Assembly (NCBI GenBank): GCA_936924635.1
Contig: CAKZHP010000133.1
Coordinates: forward strand, 104,422-168,421
Origin: an uncultured Propionibacteriaceae bacterium
GTDB lineage: Bacteria > Actinomycetota > Actinomycetes > Propionibacteriales > Propionibacteriaceae
Reading direction: 5' to 3'
DNA length: 64,000 nucleotides
Part shown: piece by piece, positions 1-7,977 of the stretch
Layout: each line of letters begins with the position of its first letter
Numbering within the stretch: the first letter of the stretch is position 1
Translations under genes and position numbers: made by a program
The notes under the pieces: model-generated
Databases searched by the model: none
What the model was told of the DNA's origin: nothing
Seen by the model: only the letters and a program-made list of their open reading frames with translations

Positions 1-452
1 TGGGTGGCGTGCTCGGCCCGTCCGTCCCCCTGCTGGTGTTCCTGCTCGCGGCCTTCGCCTGGCCCAGCTCGGCCCGCATCGCGCGCAGCGTCGTGCTGAG
101 CGTGCGGGAGCTCGACTACGTCCGCGCCGCGGAGGCCTCCGGCACCAGGCCGGCGACGATCATGGTGCGCCACCTGCTGCCCTCGGTGATCCCGCAGGTC
201 ACGGTGGCCGGCGCGATGCTCGTCTCCGGCGCGATCCTCTCCGAGGCCGCCCTGTCCTACCTGGGGCTCGGCGTCGTCCCGCCCCAGGCCTCCTGGGGCA
301 ACCTGCTGCAGCAGGCGCAGTCCTACACGGTGCTGTCGTCCATGCCCTGGCTGTGGCTCTCCCCCGGTGTCGCCATCATGCTCACGTCGCTGTCGATCAT
401 CTTCATCGGCGACGGGCTGCGCGACGCCCTTGACCCGAAGGCGACCCGATGA
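1..452 (+). CDS. dppC: Dipeptide/oligopeptide ABC transporter permease, DppC/OppC type (5' partial)
   Basis: C-terminal half of an inner-membrane permease of a peptide importer; the gene enters the window already open, so the true start lies upstream. The visible 147 or so residues hold three to four hydrophobic spans and the cytoplasmic EAA loop (RAAEASGTRPATIMVRHLLP, about residues 39-58 of the visible part) that docks on the ATPases. The ending, with a late GDGLRDALDP motif, is typical of the DppC/OppC family. The stop overlaps the start of the next gene by four bases (ATGA), so the permease and two ATPases are one operon. Substrate cannot be read from the permease; peptide transport is inferred from family and from the paired DppD/DppF ATPases. 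Confidence 0.9.
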   Translation, partial: GGVLGPSVPLLVFLLAAFAWPSSARIARSVVLSVRELDYVRAAEASGTRPATIMVRHLLPSVIPQVTVAGAMLVSGAILSEAALSYLGLGVVPPQASWGNLLQQAQSYTVLSSMPWLWLSPGVAIMLTSLSIIFIGDGLRDALDPKATR

Positions 453-1483
453 GACTCCTCGAGATCCGCAACCTGTCGGTCGAGTTCGACACCGTCGACG
501 GCCCCGTCCACGCGGTGCGCGACCTGTCGTACTCCCTGGACGCCGGCAAGACGCTCGGCATCGTCGGCGAGTCGGGCTCCGGCAAGACCGTCTCGGTGCT
601 CACCGTGATGCGCCTGCTGGCGGGCAACGCCCGCATCACCGGCGGCGAGGTGATCTTCGACGGGACCGACCTGCTGAAGCTCTCCGAGGCCAAGATGCGC
701 TCGCTGCGCGGCCGCCGGATCTCGATGATCTTCCAGGACCCGATGACGGCCCTGGACCCCGTCGAGCGGATCAGCAAGCAGGTCGGTCAGACCGTCGAGT
801 ACCACGACAAGGCGGCCACTCCCGCTCAGGTGCGCAAGCGGGTCATCCAGACGCTGGAGTCGGTCGGCGTGCCCGACGCGGCGCGTCGCGCCCAGCAGTA
901 CCCGCACCAGTGGTCGGGCGGCATGCGGCAGCGCGCGGTGATCGCCATGGCGCTGATCAACAACCCCGACCTGATCGTGGCCGACGAGCCGACCACCGCG
1001 CTCGACGCCACCGTGCAGGCGCAGGTGCTCGACGTGCTGCGGCAGGCGCGCACCGACTACGACTGCTCGATCATCATGATCAGCCACGACCTCGGTGTCG
1101 TGCGCGAGATCGCCGATGACGTGATGGTGATGTACGCCGGGACGGCCGCCGAGCAGTGCACGACGGAGACGATCTTCACCAACCCGCGTCATCCGTACAC
1201 GCGGGCGCTGCTGCGGGCCCGGCCGAGCTGGACCGAGCGCAGCGAGCGCCTGTTCACCATCGCGGGCCGGCCGCCAGACTTGCTCACCGTGCCGACGGGC
1301 TGTCCCTTCGAGCCGCGCTGCACCGAGTCGCACGGCCTCCCCGCCTGCAAGACCGAGGTGCCGCCGCTGCGTGAGCTGGAGCCTGCCCACCTGGCCGCCT
1401 GCCACCGCAGCGAGGAGCTGCCCCCGGTGGAGGAGCTCATCCCCCAGACCGCAGCACGCCAGCCCCAGGAGGTCGCCCGATGA
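449..1483 (+). CDS. dppD: Peptide ABC transporter ATP-binding protein DppD
   Basis: ATPase subunit powering peptide import, 344 aa. Walker A GESGSGKT is at residues 40-47, the Q-loop glutamine near 96, the signature WSGGMRQR at 155-162 and Walker B LIVADEP at 175-181. The C-terminal extension after about residue 255 is the oligopeptide-transporter domain with its spaced cysteines (PFEPRCTESHG, PACK, AACHR). It starts four bases inside dppC and ends four bases inside dppF, so translation is coupled. Length is normal for DppD/OppD. Substrate range is not determinable from sequence. Confidence 0.95.
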   Translation: MRLLEIRNLSVEFDTVDGPVHAVRDLSYSLDAGKTLGIVGESGSGKTVSVLTVMRLLAGNARITGGEVIFDGTDLLKLSEAKMRSLRGRRISMIFQDPMTALDPVERISKQVGQTVEYHDKAATPAQVRKRVIQTLESVGVPDAARRAQQYPHQWSGGMRQRAVIAMALINNPDLIVADEPTTALDATVQAQVLDVLRQARTDYDCSIIMISHDLGVVREIADDVMVMYAGTAAEQCTTETIFTNPRHPYTRALLRARPSWTERSERLFTIAGRPPDLLTVPTGCPFEPRCTESHGLPACKTEVPPLRELEPAHLAACHRSEELPPVEELIPQTAARQPQEVAR

Positions 1484-2439
1484 GCGACGAGACGCCCCTG
1501 CTCGAGGTGCGGGACCTGAAGGTCCACATCCCGGTGTGGATCAAGATGAAGCGCGCCTTCGTACGCGCCGTGGACGGTGTGTCCTTCACGGTGGAGCGCG
1601 GCCGCACGCTCGGCCTCGTCGGTGAGTCGGGCTGCGGCAAGACCACCACCGCCCGCGCGGCGATGCGTCTGCTGGACGTGACCTCCGGGGAGATCCTGCT
1701 CGACGGGCAGGACATCACGCACCTGCAGGGGGAGCAGCTCCGCGCGCTGCGCCGCCGCTTCCAGATCGTGTTCCAGGACCCGTACTCGGCTCTCAACCCG
1801 CGGATGACCGTCACCCAGATCATTGCGGAGCCGATGCGTGCGCAGGGCATGAAGAACGACGCCATCCAGGCCCGCGTCAGCGAGCTGCTGGAGCTCGTGG
1901 GGCTCTCGCCGCGGCACCGGCACTCGTTCCCCCACCAGTTCAGCGGCGGGCAGCGGCAGCGCATCGGCACGGCCCGGGCGCTGGCCACCAAGCCCGATGT
2001 GGTGATCCTCGACGAGCCCGTCTCCGCCCTCGACGTGTCGGTGCAGGCGCAGGTCGTGAACATGTTCACCGACCTGCAGGACGAGATGCAGATGGGCATC
2101 ATCTTCATCTCTCACGACCTGTCGGTGGTCAAGCACATGTCCGACGACGTGGCGGTGATGTACCTGGGCCTGATCGTGGAGCGTGGACGTGCAGACGAGG
2201 TGCTCGACCAGCCCCTCCACCCGTACACCCAGGCGCTGATCTCCGCCGCTCCCGGGCGGCCTGACGACCGGGAACGGATCGTGCTCACCGGCGACGTCCC
2301 CTCCCCCGTCAACCCGCCCACCGGCTGCCGGTTCCGCACCCGGTGCTGGAAGGCGACCGAGATCTGCCAGGAGCAGCCGCCGCTGGAGGTCCCCGAGGGC
2401 GCGTCGCACCCGGTGGCCTGCTGGCACCCCGGCCCCTGA
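1480..2439 (+). CDS. dppF: Peptide ABC transporter ATP-binding protein DppF
   Basis: Second ATPase of the importer, 319 aa. Walker A GESGCGKT is at residues 48-55, signature FSGGQRQ at 154-160, Walker B VVILDEP at 174-180, and the C-terminal cysteine-containing oligopeptide-transporter tail (CRFRTRCWKATEICQEQ) follows. DppD and DppF normally act as a heterodimer on the DppB/DppC channel. The substrate-binding protein and DppB must lie upstream of the window. This is the last gene of the operon; a GC-rich hairpin follows 16 bases after the stop. The genes that follow handle D-amino-acid derivatives, which suggests but does not prove the cargo. Confidence 0.95.
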   Translation: MSDETPLLEVRDLKVHIPVWIKMKRAFVRAVDGVSFTVERGRTLGLVGESGCGKTTTARAAMRLLDVTSGEILLDGQDITHLQGEQLRALRRRFQIVFQDPYSALNPRMTVTQIIAEPMRAQGMKNDAIQARVSELLELVGLSPRHRHSFPHQFSGGQRQRIGTARALATKPDVVILDEPVSALDVSVQAQVVNMFTDLQDEMQMGIIFISHDLSVVKHMSDDVAVMYLGLIVERGRADEVLDQPLHPYTQALISAAPGRPDDRERIVLTGDVPSPVNPPTGCRFRTRCWKATEICQEQPPLEVPEGASHPVACWHPGP

Positions 2440-2454
2440 GCCGTACTGCCCCTG

Positions 2455-2479
2455 GGGCTCCCCGCGGCGCGGGGGGCCC
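2455..2479 (+). terminator. GC-rich hairpin after dppF
   Basis: An 11-bp stem (GGGCTCCCCGC paired with GCGGGGGGCCC, one G-T wobble) with a 3-base loop begins 16 bases after the dppF stop. There is no clear T-tract, as is common in GC-rich actinobacteria. Termination is inferred. Confidence 0.55.
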
Positions 2480-2571
2480 TTGGCGGCCGTCCCAGGGCTG
2501 TTCCCCCGCGGCTCCCCCACTCGGCTGTGAGCGCCCGGAACCGGCGGGCTTCGTGAGCGTGCCCGCACCCG

Positions 2572-2670
2572 GCGCATGCGCCTGGGTCGGTGAATGCGCC
2601 GTACTCGGCAACGCGCCCCTGCTCGTTGAACGCGCCCGTACTCGGTGAAGGCGCCCGCCATGACGGGCGC
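2572..2670 (+). repeat. Short-period GCGCC repeat array, copy A
   Basis: Four or five degenerate 18-19 bp units with core GAAYGCGCC followed by a spacer ending in TCGG: units begin near 2591, 2609, 2627 and 2646, with a weaker one at 2572. The last unit runs into a hairpin, GCGCCC - 8 bases - GGGCGC (2651-2670). The same arrangement recurs, inverted, at 49.61-49.72 kb. It lies between convergent dppF and the FAH gene. No coding potential is supported. The rest of the 2440-2774 gap holds only the two hairpins listed separately. Confidence 0.7.
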
Positions 2671-2727
2671 AGCCACCGGATCTGGCCGCATTGGCCCGCG
2701 TCAGGGTGCAGCCGCCACAGACGCGAA

Positions 2728-2751
2728 ACGGCGCCCCCGAGGGGGCGCCGT
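2728..2751 (-). terminator. Perfect hairpin terminator for the FAH operon
   Basis: A perfect 10-bp stem (ACGGCGCCCC / GGGGCGCCGT) with a CGAG loop sits 24 bases past the stop of the minus-strand hydrolase gene. Read on the minus strand it is followed by TTTCG. It is a good candidate intrinsic terminator. Confidence 0.7.
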
Positions 2752-2774
2752 CGGCGTGACGTGGGGTTCGAGGA

Positions 2775-3635
2775 TCAGTCGGGCTGGGAGGAGTTCCCTC
2801 GTACCGGCGTCTCGAGCTGGCCCAGGGGGCCCATGTCGACGACCATCACGTCACCGTCGGAGAGGAACTCCCCCGTGGTGGCGCCGACGCCCGAGGGCGT
2901 ACCGGTGAGGATCACGTCACCGGGCACCAGGGTGCAGAGCCGGGAACAGAACGCCACCAGCTCGGCGACCGTGAAGATCATGTCGGCGGTGGTGGCCTTC
3001 TGGCGCACCTCCCCGTTCAGGGTCAGCGAGATCGGGAGCGCCTGCGGGTCGTCCACCTCGTCAGCGGTGACCAGCCACGGGCCGATGGGGGCGGCGCCGT
3101 CGGCCCACTTGCCCTCGAGCCAGTCGAAGAAGCCGGCCCAGGGGTTCATGTCGCGCTCGTAGCCGATGGCGAGCTTGCGCAGCGAGATGTCGTTGGAGGC
3201 GGTGTAGCCGAACACGTACGACAGCGCGTCGTCAGCCGAGACCCCGCGGGCCTCCTTGCCGATGACGACGCAGAGCTCGGCCTCCCAGTCGGCCGCGGCC
3301 GAGATCTCGGGGATCTCGAACGCCTCCCCTGGCCCGATCACCGAGGTGTGTGGCTTCAGGAACATCTTGGGCGAGACCTTCGACTTGTCGTACGGCTCGC
3401 CGCCGCCCTCGATGATGTGCTCCTGGTAGTTCGTGGCGGCGCACAGCACCTTCGGCGGGGCCAGCAGCGGCGCGAGCAGCGTGACGGACTCCACCGGGTG
3501 GGTGCCGCGCTCCTCGCCCGCGGCACCGCCGACGAGCGCCAGCAGGTCGCCGTCACCGAGCTCGGTGATCGTGGTGTCGTCGAGGCGCCCGTGAGCGACG
3601 GTGCCATCGGCCTTGCGGAAGGTGACCAGCTTCAT
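2775..3635 (-). CDS. Fumarylacetoacetate hydrolase (FAH) family protein
   Basis: A 286-aa member of the FAH fold, a group of Mg/Mn-dependent C-C hydrolases, decarboxylases and tautomerases acting on 2-oxo acids. Visible family features are the catalytic region ATNYQEHI (about 67-74), the metal-binding acidic stretch WEAELCVVIG (117-126), ASNDISLRKL (146-155) and the C-terminal GDVILTGTPSGVG. It is the last gene of a three-gene minus-strand operon, 9 bases after the aminotransferase. The context suggests that it processes the oxo-acid left after amino-group removal. The exact substrate is unknown; oxaloacetate tautomerase or acylpyruvase activity is also possible in this family. Confidence 0.85.
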   Translation of the reverse strand: MKLVTFRKADGTVAHGRLDDTTITELGDGDLLALVGGAAGEERGTHPVESVTLLAPLLAPPKVLCAATNYQEHIIEGGGEPYDKSKVSPKMFLKPHTSVIGPGEAFEIPEISAAADWEAELCVVIGKEARGVSADDALSYVFGYTASNDISLRKLAIGYERDMNPWAGFFDWLEGKWADGAAPIGPWLVTADEVDDPQALPISLTLNGEVRQKATTADMIFTVAELVAFCSRLCTLVPGDVILTGTPSGVGATTGEFLSDGDVMVVDMGPLGQLETPVRGNSSQPD

Positions 3636-3644
3636 GCGTTCTCC

Positions 3645-4973
3645 TCAGCGACGGGGTGCGACATCACGGGCGACCATGTCGGAGACGACGTCGCGGGCCG
3701 CCTCCAGCGTCTTGTCGATGTCTTCCTCCGTGTGGCTGCCGGAGATGTGGCTCCGCTTCAGCGCCATCGGGATCAGGAGGAAGCCGCGGTCGATCAGGCC
3801 GCGGTTGAAGGCGAGGCTCGCCTCCTTGTCGTTGCGGGCGAGCTCGCGGTAGCTGGTGGGCTCGCCGGGGATGAAGTACGGCGAGAAGGTGCCGCCGAAC
3901 CCTGCCGCCACGCCCGCCACGCCCGCCTCGTCGAAGATCTGGTTGAGGCCGTCGCGCAGGCGCTGCCCCAGCGCGTGGGTGCGCTCGTAGAAGTCCGGGT
4001 GCGAACTCAGGTGACCGATCGTGGCCAGGCCTGCCGCGCAGGAGGCCGCGTGCCCGTTGAAGGTGCCCATGATCGTGACGGTGCCGCCGGCGGCGGAGTT
4101 GGCGTGCTGCATCACCGACGCCGGGCCGCCGACGCCGGCCACCGGGTGACCGTTGCCCATCGCCTTGCCGAAGGTCGTCAGGTCGGGCATCACGCCGCAC
4201 ACCTGCTGGTAGCCGCCGAGGGAGTGACGGAACCCGGTGATGACCTCGTCGAAGATCAGCAGCGAGCCCTCGCGCCGCGTCAGGTCGCGCAGGCTCTGCA
4301 GGAACCCGTCGTTCGGCAGCAGCGCGCCGACGTTGTGCGGGATCGGCTCCACGATGACGGCCGCGATCTGCTCGGGGTGGGCCGCGAACAGCGCCTCCAC
4401 CGTCGAGAGGTCGTTGTAGTCGGCGATCAGCGTCGCCTCCAGGGGCTCCGGCAGGATGCCCGCGCTCAGCGGGTCCCAGCCGTACGCCTTCTCGGGGGCC
4501 GAGATCACGTTGCGGGCCATCGAGTCGGACCAGCCGTGGAAGCCGCCCTGCACCTTGACCACGAACCGGCGGTCCGTGATGGCGCGGGCGATGCGCAGCG
4601 CGTACGCCACCGCCTCCGACCCGGTCGTCACGGTGATGGTCTGCTCGACCGACGGGATGGCGGCCACGACCGCCTCGGCCAGCTGCACCTCGAGCTCGGA
4701 GACGCCGAAGCCGGTGATGTCGATGGCCTTGGCGTCGGCGACCGCCTGCTCCACCTCGGGGTGCAGGTGGCCCAGCAGGATGGCCCCGAAGGCGGCGTGG
4801 TAGTCCAGGTACCGGTTGCCGTCGGCGTCGGTGACGTATGCCCCCTCCGCGCTCGCCAGGGCGAACGGTGCCCCCAGGCTGCGGGTGGAGCTGTTGACCC
4901 CACCCGGGATCACGGCGGCGGCACGCTCGGCGAGAGCGCGACCGACGGTCTGGTCAGCCTTGACGGCGGTCAT
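3645..4973 (-). CDS. Class III PLP aminotransferase, glutamate-1-semialdehyde aminomutase-like
   Basis: A 442-aa aspartate-aminotransferase-fold class III enzyme. The PLP lysine is in TTFGKAMGNG (K270), the cofactor-binding aspartate in FDEVITGF (D242), and PGGVNSSTR near residue 23 resembles the HemL N-terminus. It is probably not the tetrapyrrole enzyme: it is embedded in a catabolic operon with RidA and an FAH hydrolase and diverges from D-amino-acid genes. A role transferring or shifting an amino group on a D- or beta-amino acid is inferred. The ATG at 4973 is chosen because it overlaps the RidA stop by four bases and begins at the family N-terminus. Confidence 0.88.
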   Translation of the reverse strand: MTAVKADQTVGRALAERAAAVIPGGVNSSTRSLGAPFALASAEGAYVTDADGNRYLDYHAAFGAILLGHLHPEVEQAVADAKAIDITGFGVSELEVQLAEAVVAAIPSVEQTITVTTGSEAVAYALRIARAITDRRFVVKVQGGFHGWSDSMARNVISAPEKAYGWDPLSAGILPEPLEATLIADYNDLSTVEALFAAHPEQIAAVIVEPIPHNVGALLPNDGFLQSLRDLTRREGSLLIFDEVITGFRHSLGGYQQVCGVMPDLTTFGKAMGNGHPVAGVGGPASVMQHANSAAGGTVTIMGTFNGHAASCAAGLATIGHLSSHPDFYERTHALGQRLRDGLNQIFDEAGVAGVAAGFGGTFSPYFIPGEPTSYRELARNDKEASLAFNRGLIDRGFLLIPMALKRSHISGSHTEEDIDKTLEAARDVVSDMVARDVAPRR

Positions 4974-5356
4974 GCGGCGTCCTTCCCGGTCCAGGCGATG
5001 GCGTCGACCTCGACCCGTACGTCGGGGTGGGCGAAGCCCACGATGAGTGCGGTCCGCGCGGGGCGGTGCGAGCCGAGCCGCGCCGCGTACACCTCGTTGA
5101 ACCGCGAGAACAGCTGCGCGCTGGAGAGGTACACCTGGACCTTGACCACGTCGGTCCACTGCGCACCGCCCTGCGTGAGCACGGCCTCGACGTTGTCGAG
5201 GGTCATTTCGACCTCCTTCTCGAAGTCGCCCACGAAGAAGGTGCCGTCGGGCCGGCTGGCCACCTGGCCGGAGACGAAGACGAACCCGCCCGCCGTGGTG
5301 CCCATGCTGAGCGGGACCTTCGGCGGCTCCTGGCCGGGGATGTCGATGGCAGCCAT
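4970..5356 (-). CDS. RidA/YjgF family enamine/imine deaminase
   Basis: A 128-aa RidA-like protein. The family hydrolyses reactive 2-aminoacrylate-type enamines and imines made by PLP enzymes. Visible landmarks are GGFVFVSGQVA (about 23-33), TLDNVEAVL, VVKVQVYLSS, the arginine in SHRPARTALIVG, and the ending DVRVEVDAIAW. It is the first gene of the minus-strand operon and is followed directly by the PLP aminotransferase, which fits a role in clearing that enzyme's imine by-products. The ATG at 5356 gives the usual family length. It faces the deacylase gene across a 139-base divergent promoter region. Confidence 0.9.
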   Translation of the reverse strand: MAAIDIPGQEPPKVPLSMGTTAGGFVFVSGQVASRPDGTFFVGDFEKEVEMTLDNVEAVLTQGGAQWTDVVKVQVYLSSAQLFSRFNEVYAARLGSHRPARTALIVGFAHPDVRVEVDAIAWTGKDAA

Positions 5357-5431
5357 GTCACTCCTTGCTGGTCGCTGGGCGGGCTGCGCCCGCACGGGCC
5401 ACAGTAGCGATTCCGGCACGCGCTGGGAAGC

Positions 5432-5454
5432 ACACGTGGAACGCTGTTTCGTGT
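5432..5454. promoter_or_regulatory. Possible operator in the divergent catabolic promoter
   Basis: Between the divergent RidA and deacylase genes lies an imperfect dyad: ACACG and CGTGT outer arms around GGAAC-GCT-GTTTC. The inner part resembles sites bound by IclR- or GntR-type repressors, but no regulator gene is adjacent in the window. Low confidence. Confidence 0.3.
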
Positions 5455-5495
5455 ACGCGGTGCGGCGTCGCCTCGGACAAGGCAGGATGTCCCCC

Positions 5496-7049
5496 ATGGG
5501 TGTGCTGGTGGTGCGTGGCGGCGAGGTCCACGACGGGCTGGGGTCGCCAGCCGTACACGCCGACGTGGTGCTGACCGACGGTCGGGTCAACGCGGTGGGC
5601 GGCGGGGTCCCCTCCGGCGCCGAGGTGCTGAACGCGACCGGCAAGGTGGTCTGCCCGGGCTTCGTCGACATCCACACCCACTCCGACCTCACGGTGCTCT
5701 CCAACGGGCTCGGGCCCAGCAAGATCCGCCAGGGGGTGACCACGGAGGTTGTGGGCAACTGCGGGCTCGGCATGGCCCCGCTCGGCGAGACGGCGGACCT
5801 CGACGAGCTGCGGCCAGCCGCGGCGTACCTGGACGTCGACCCCGCCGTCACCATCGGCTGGCGCGACCAGCGGGGCTACCTGGACGCACTCGCCGGCGCC
5901 GGGCTGGGGCTGAACGTCGGTGCCCTGGCGGCGCACATCCCGATCCGCGGCTCGGTGCTCGGGCTCGGCGACACCGCCCCGTCGGCGGCCGATCTCGACG
6001 CCATGTGCGGGCTGCTGGGAGCCGCCCTGGACGCCGGTGCGCTGGGGCTGTCCACCGGTCTGGTGTACGCACCGCTGTGCTACGCGCCGCCCGAGGAGCT
6101 GCGCCGTCTCGCCGAGGTGGTCGCCGAGCGCGGCAAGCTGTTCGCCTGGCACGTGCGCGACTACGGCGACGACCTGCTGGAGTCGGTGACGCAGGCGCTC
6201 GAGGTGACGCGCGCCACGGGCGTCCGTACGCAGATCTCCCACCTCGTCAGCGTGGGCCGTCGCAACTGGGGCTCGGTGCGCAAGACCCTCGACCTGGTCG
6301 ACGCCGCCAACGCGTCAGGGTTCGACGTGGGTGTGGACGTCTACCCGTACACCGCCGGCAACGCTCCGCTGGCCCAGCTCCTCCCGCCGTGGGTGCAGGA
6401 CGGCGGCACCGACGCCATGCGGGAGCGGCTGCACGACGACGCCGTACGCGCCGAGGTGCTCGACCACTTCGGCGGGAACCCCCTCGGGTGGGACGAGATC
6501 GCCGTGTGCGCGGTGCCACCCGACGGCGACCACTCGCTCGTGGGCCGCTTCATCAGCGACCTCGGCGGCGACGGCAACCAGGCGGCGCTGGAGCTGCTCG
6601 CCACGTACGGAGGCGCAGTGATGATGGTCGCGTACGGGCGTGACGAGGGCGATGTCCGGGCGGTGCTCGACCACCCGGCCGCCGTCGTCGCCTCCGACGG
6701 GCAGGCGCTGGACCCCGACGGGCCCACGGGGGCGGGACGGCCGCACCCCCGGTCCTACGGCACCTTCCCGCGGTACCTGTCGCGCTACGCCGACGACCTG
6801 GCCGACGGCATCCGCCGCTGCACCTCCGCCCCCGCCGACCGCGTCGGGCTGACCGACCGCGGCCGCCTCGTCCCGGGGGCCGCCGCCGATCTGCTGGTGC
6901 TGGACCCGGCCACGCTGGCCGACACCGCCACCTTCACCGAGCCGGCCCGCTTCCCGACCGGCGTCGACGCCGTCGTCGTGAACGGCCGCCTCACCCTCGA
7001 TCACGGCCGCGACCTCGGTGTCCGCGCCGGCTCCGTACTCACCGCCTGA
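5496..7049 (+). CDS. N-acyl-D-amino-acid deacylase family amidohydrolase
   Basis: A 517-aa zinc amidohydrolase of the D-aminoacylase group, which frees D-amino acids from N-acyl or related derivatives. The sequence shows the composite N- and C-terminal beta domain and the metal motif HTHSD at residues 60-64. GVTTEVVGNCG follows, with the family's cysteine near 89. Also visible are the SHLVSVG region and ASDGQALDP late in the barrel. The ATG at 5496 is preceded by a -10-like CAGGAT seven bases upstream and no clear Shine-Dalgarno, so the message may be leaderless. It heads the plus-strand arm of the divergent cluster; the next gene starts 11 bases later. D-glutamate, D-aspartate or D-hydantoin-type substrates cannot be told apart here. 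Confidence 0.88.
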   Translation: MGVLVVRGGEVHDGLGSPAVHADVVLTDGRVNAVGGGVPSGAEVLNATGKVVCPGFVDIHTHSDLTVLSNGLGPSKIRQGVTTEVVGNCGLGMAPLGETADLDELRPAAAYLDVDPAVTIGWRDQRGYLDALAGAGLGLNVGALAAHIPIRGSVLGLGDTAPSAADLDAMCGLLGAALDAGALGLSTGLVYAPLCYAPPEELRRLAEVVAERGKLFAWHVRDYGDDLLESVTQALEVTRATGVRTQISHLVSVGRRNWGSVRKTLDLVDAANASGFDVGVDVYPYTAGNAPLAQLLPPWVQDGGTDAMRERLHDDAVRAEVLDHFGGNPLGWDEIAVCAVPPDGDHSLVGRFISDLGGDGNQAALELLATYGGAVMMVAYGRDEGDVRAVLDHPAAVVASDGQALDPDGPTGAGRPHPRSYGTFPRYLSRYADDLADGIRRCTSAPADRVGLTDRGRLVPGAAADLLVLDPATLADTATFTEPARFPTGVDAVVVNGRLTLDHGRDLGVRAGSVLTA

Positions 7050-7060
7050 GAGGATCGCCC

Positions 7061-7891
7061 ATGTTCGACGTCCACACCCACGCACTGCGCCAGGAGCACT
7101 GGGGGCACGAGTGGGACGACCACTGGAAGCCCGTGTACGGGCACGACTGGGTCGACGTCACCCCCGAGCGGTACGACGCCGCGATGGCCGGCGTGGTCGA
7201 CAAGGCGGCCGTGTTCGGCCTCACCGCCGACCACGTGGGCATGTCGACGCCCAACTCCTTCATCGAGGAGTTCGACAAGGCCACCACCACGAAGACCTTT
7301 CCGTTCGCCGCCCTCGACCCCTCGGCCGGCAACGCGCTGGAGCTGCTCAAGGACGCCATCGACCGCGGGCTGCGCGGCGTGAAGCTCTACCCGGTGCTCG
7401 GCCTGTACGACATCCGGTCGGAGGAGTTCGACCCGTTCTACGAGATGGCGGAGAAGGCCGGCCTGGTGTTCCTGTGGCACATGGGCGCCTCGCCGTCGCC
7501 GGTGGGCAAGCTGGAGCTGTCGAACCCGATCCTGGTCGACGAGGTGGCCCGCCGCCACCCCGGCCTGGTGCAGGTGATCGCCCACCTCGGCCACCCCTGG
7601 CAGCGAGAGACGATGACGGTGCTGCGCAAGAACCGTAGGGTCTACTCCGACGTGTCGGCGTGCTGGGCGCGCCCGGTCGACGGGCACCGGGCGCTGATCC
7701 GCGCCGAGGAGTGGGGCGCGATCCCGAAGCTGCTGTTCGGCTCCGACTACCCGATGTGGACGCCGGCCGAGGCCGTCGAGGGCATCAAGAAGATCGCCGA
7801 GGTCAAGGTCGAGGGGATGCCCTCGGTGAGCAAGGACCTCGTCGACTGGCTGCTCAACGGCGACCCCACCGAGGAGCTCGGCCTGGTCTGA
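7061..7891 (+). CDS. Amidohydrolase family 2 (ACMSD-like TIM barrel) protein
   Basis: A 276-aa metal-dependent hydrolase or decarboxylase of the amidohydrolase-2 family. Metal ligands are visible as HTH (H5, H7), LFLWH-type histidine at 140, AHLGHP around 175-179 and the catalytic aspartate in FGSDYP (D229). GAGAGG-type ribosome binding precedes the ATG by about 7 bases. It lies 11 bases downstream of the D-aminoacylase-like gene, so the two are co-transcribed and probably act on successive intermediates. Substrate unknown. Confidence 0.85.
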   Translation: MFDVHTHALRQEHWGHEWDDHWKPVYGHDWVDVTPERYDAAMAGVVDKAAVFGLTADHVGMSTPNSFIEEFDKATTTKTFPFAALDPSAGNALELLKDAIDRGLRGVKLYPVLGLYDIRSEEFDPFYEMAEKAGLVFLWHMGASPSPVGKLELSNPILVDEVARRHPGLVQVIAHLGHPWQRETMTVLRKNRRVYSDVSACWARPVDGHRALIRAEEWGAIPKLLFGSDYPMWTPAEAVEGIKKIAEVKVEGMPSVSKDLVDWLLNGDPTEELGLV

Positions 7892-7977
7892 CGGGCACCT
7901 CTGAAGGGCTCGGCCGTCGGCGCTACGGTCGAGCCGTCAGGGCCGTAGCGCCGCGCACGCAGGAACAGGACCAGCGA

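Noticed and set aside
2572..2670. CRISPR array
   Set aside because: Units are 18-19 bp with no distinct spacers and strong degeneracy; no cas genes.
2343..3162. Small plus-strand ORFs in the gap after dppF
   Set aside because: They run through hairpins and the repeat array, have no ribosome site, and end antisense to the FAH gene.
3645..4973. Annotation as hemL (tetrapyrrole biosynthesis)
   Set aside because: The N-terminus resembles HemL, but the gene sits in a catabolic operon with RidA and an FAH hydrolase; class III aminotransferase is safer.
3348..7049. One giant plus-strand ORF of 1233 codons
   Set aside because: Only the part from 5496 is a recognisable protein; the front is antisense to the aminotransferase and RidA genes.
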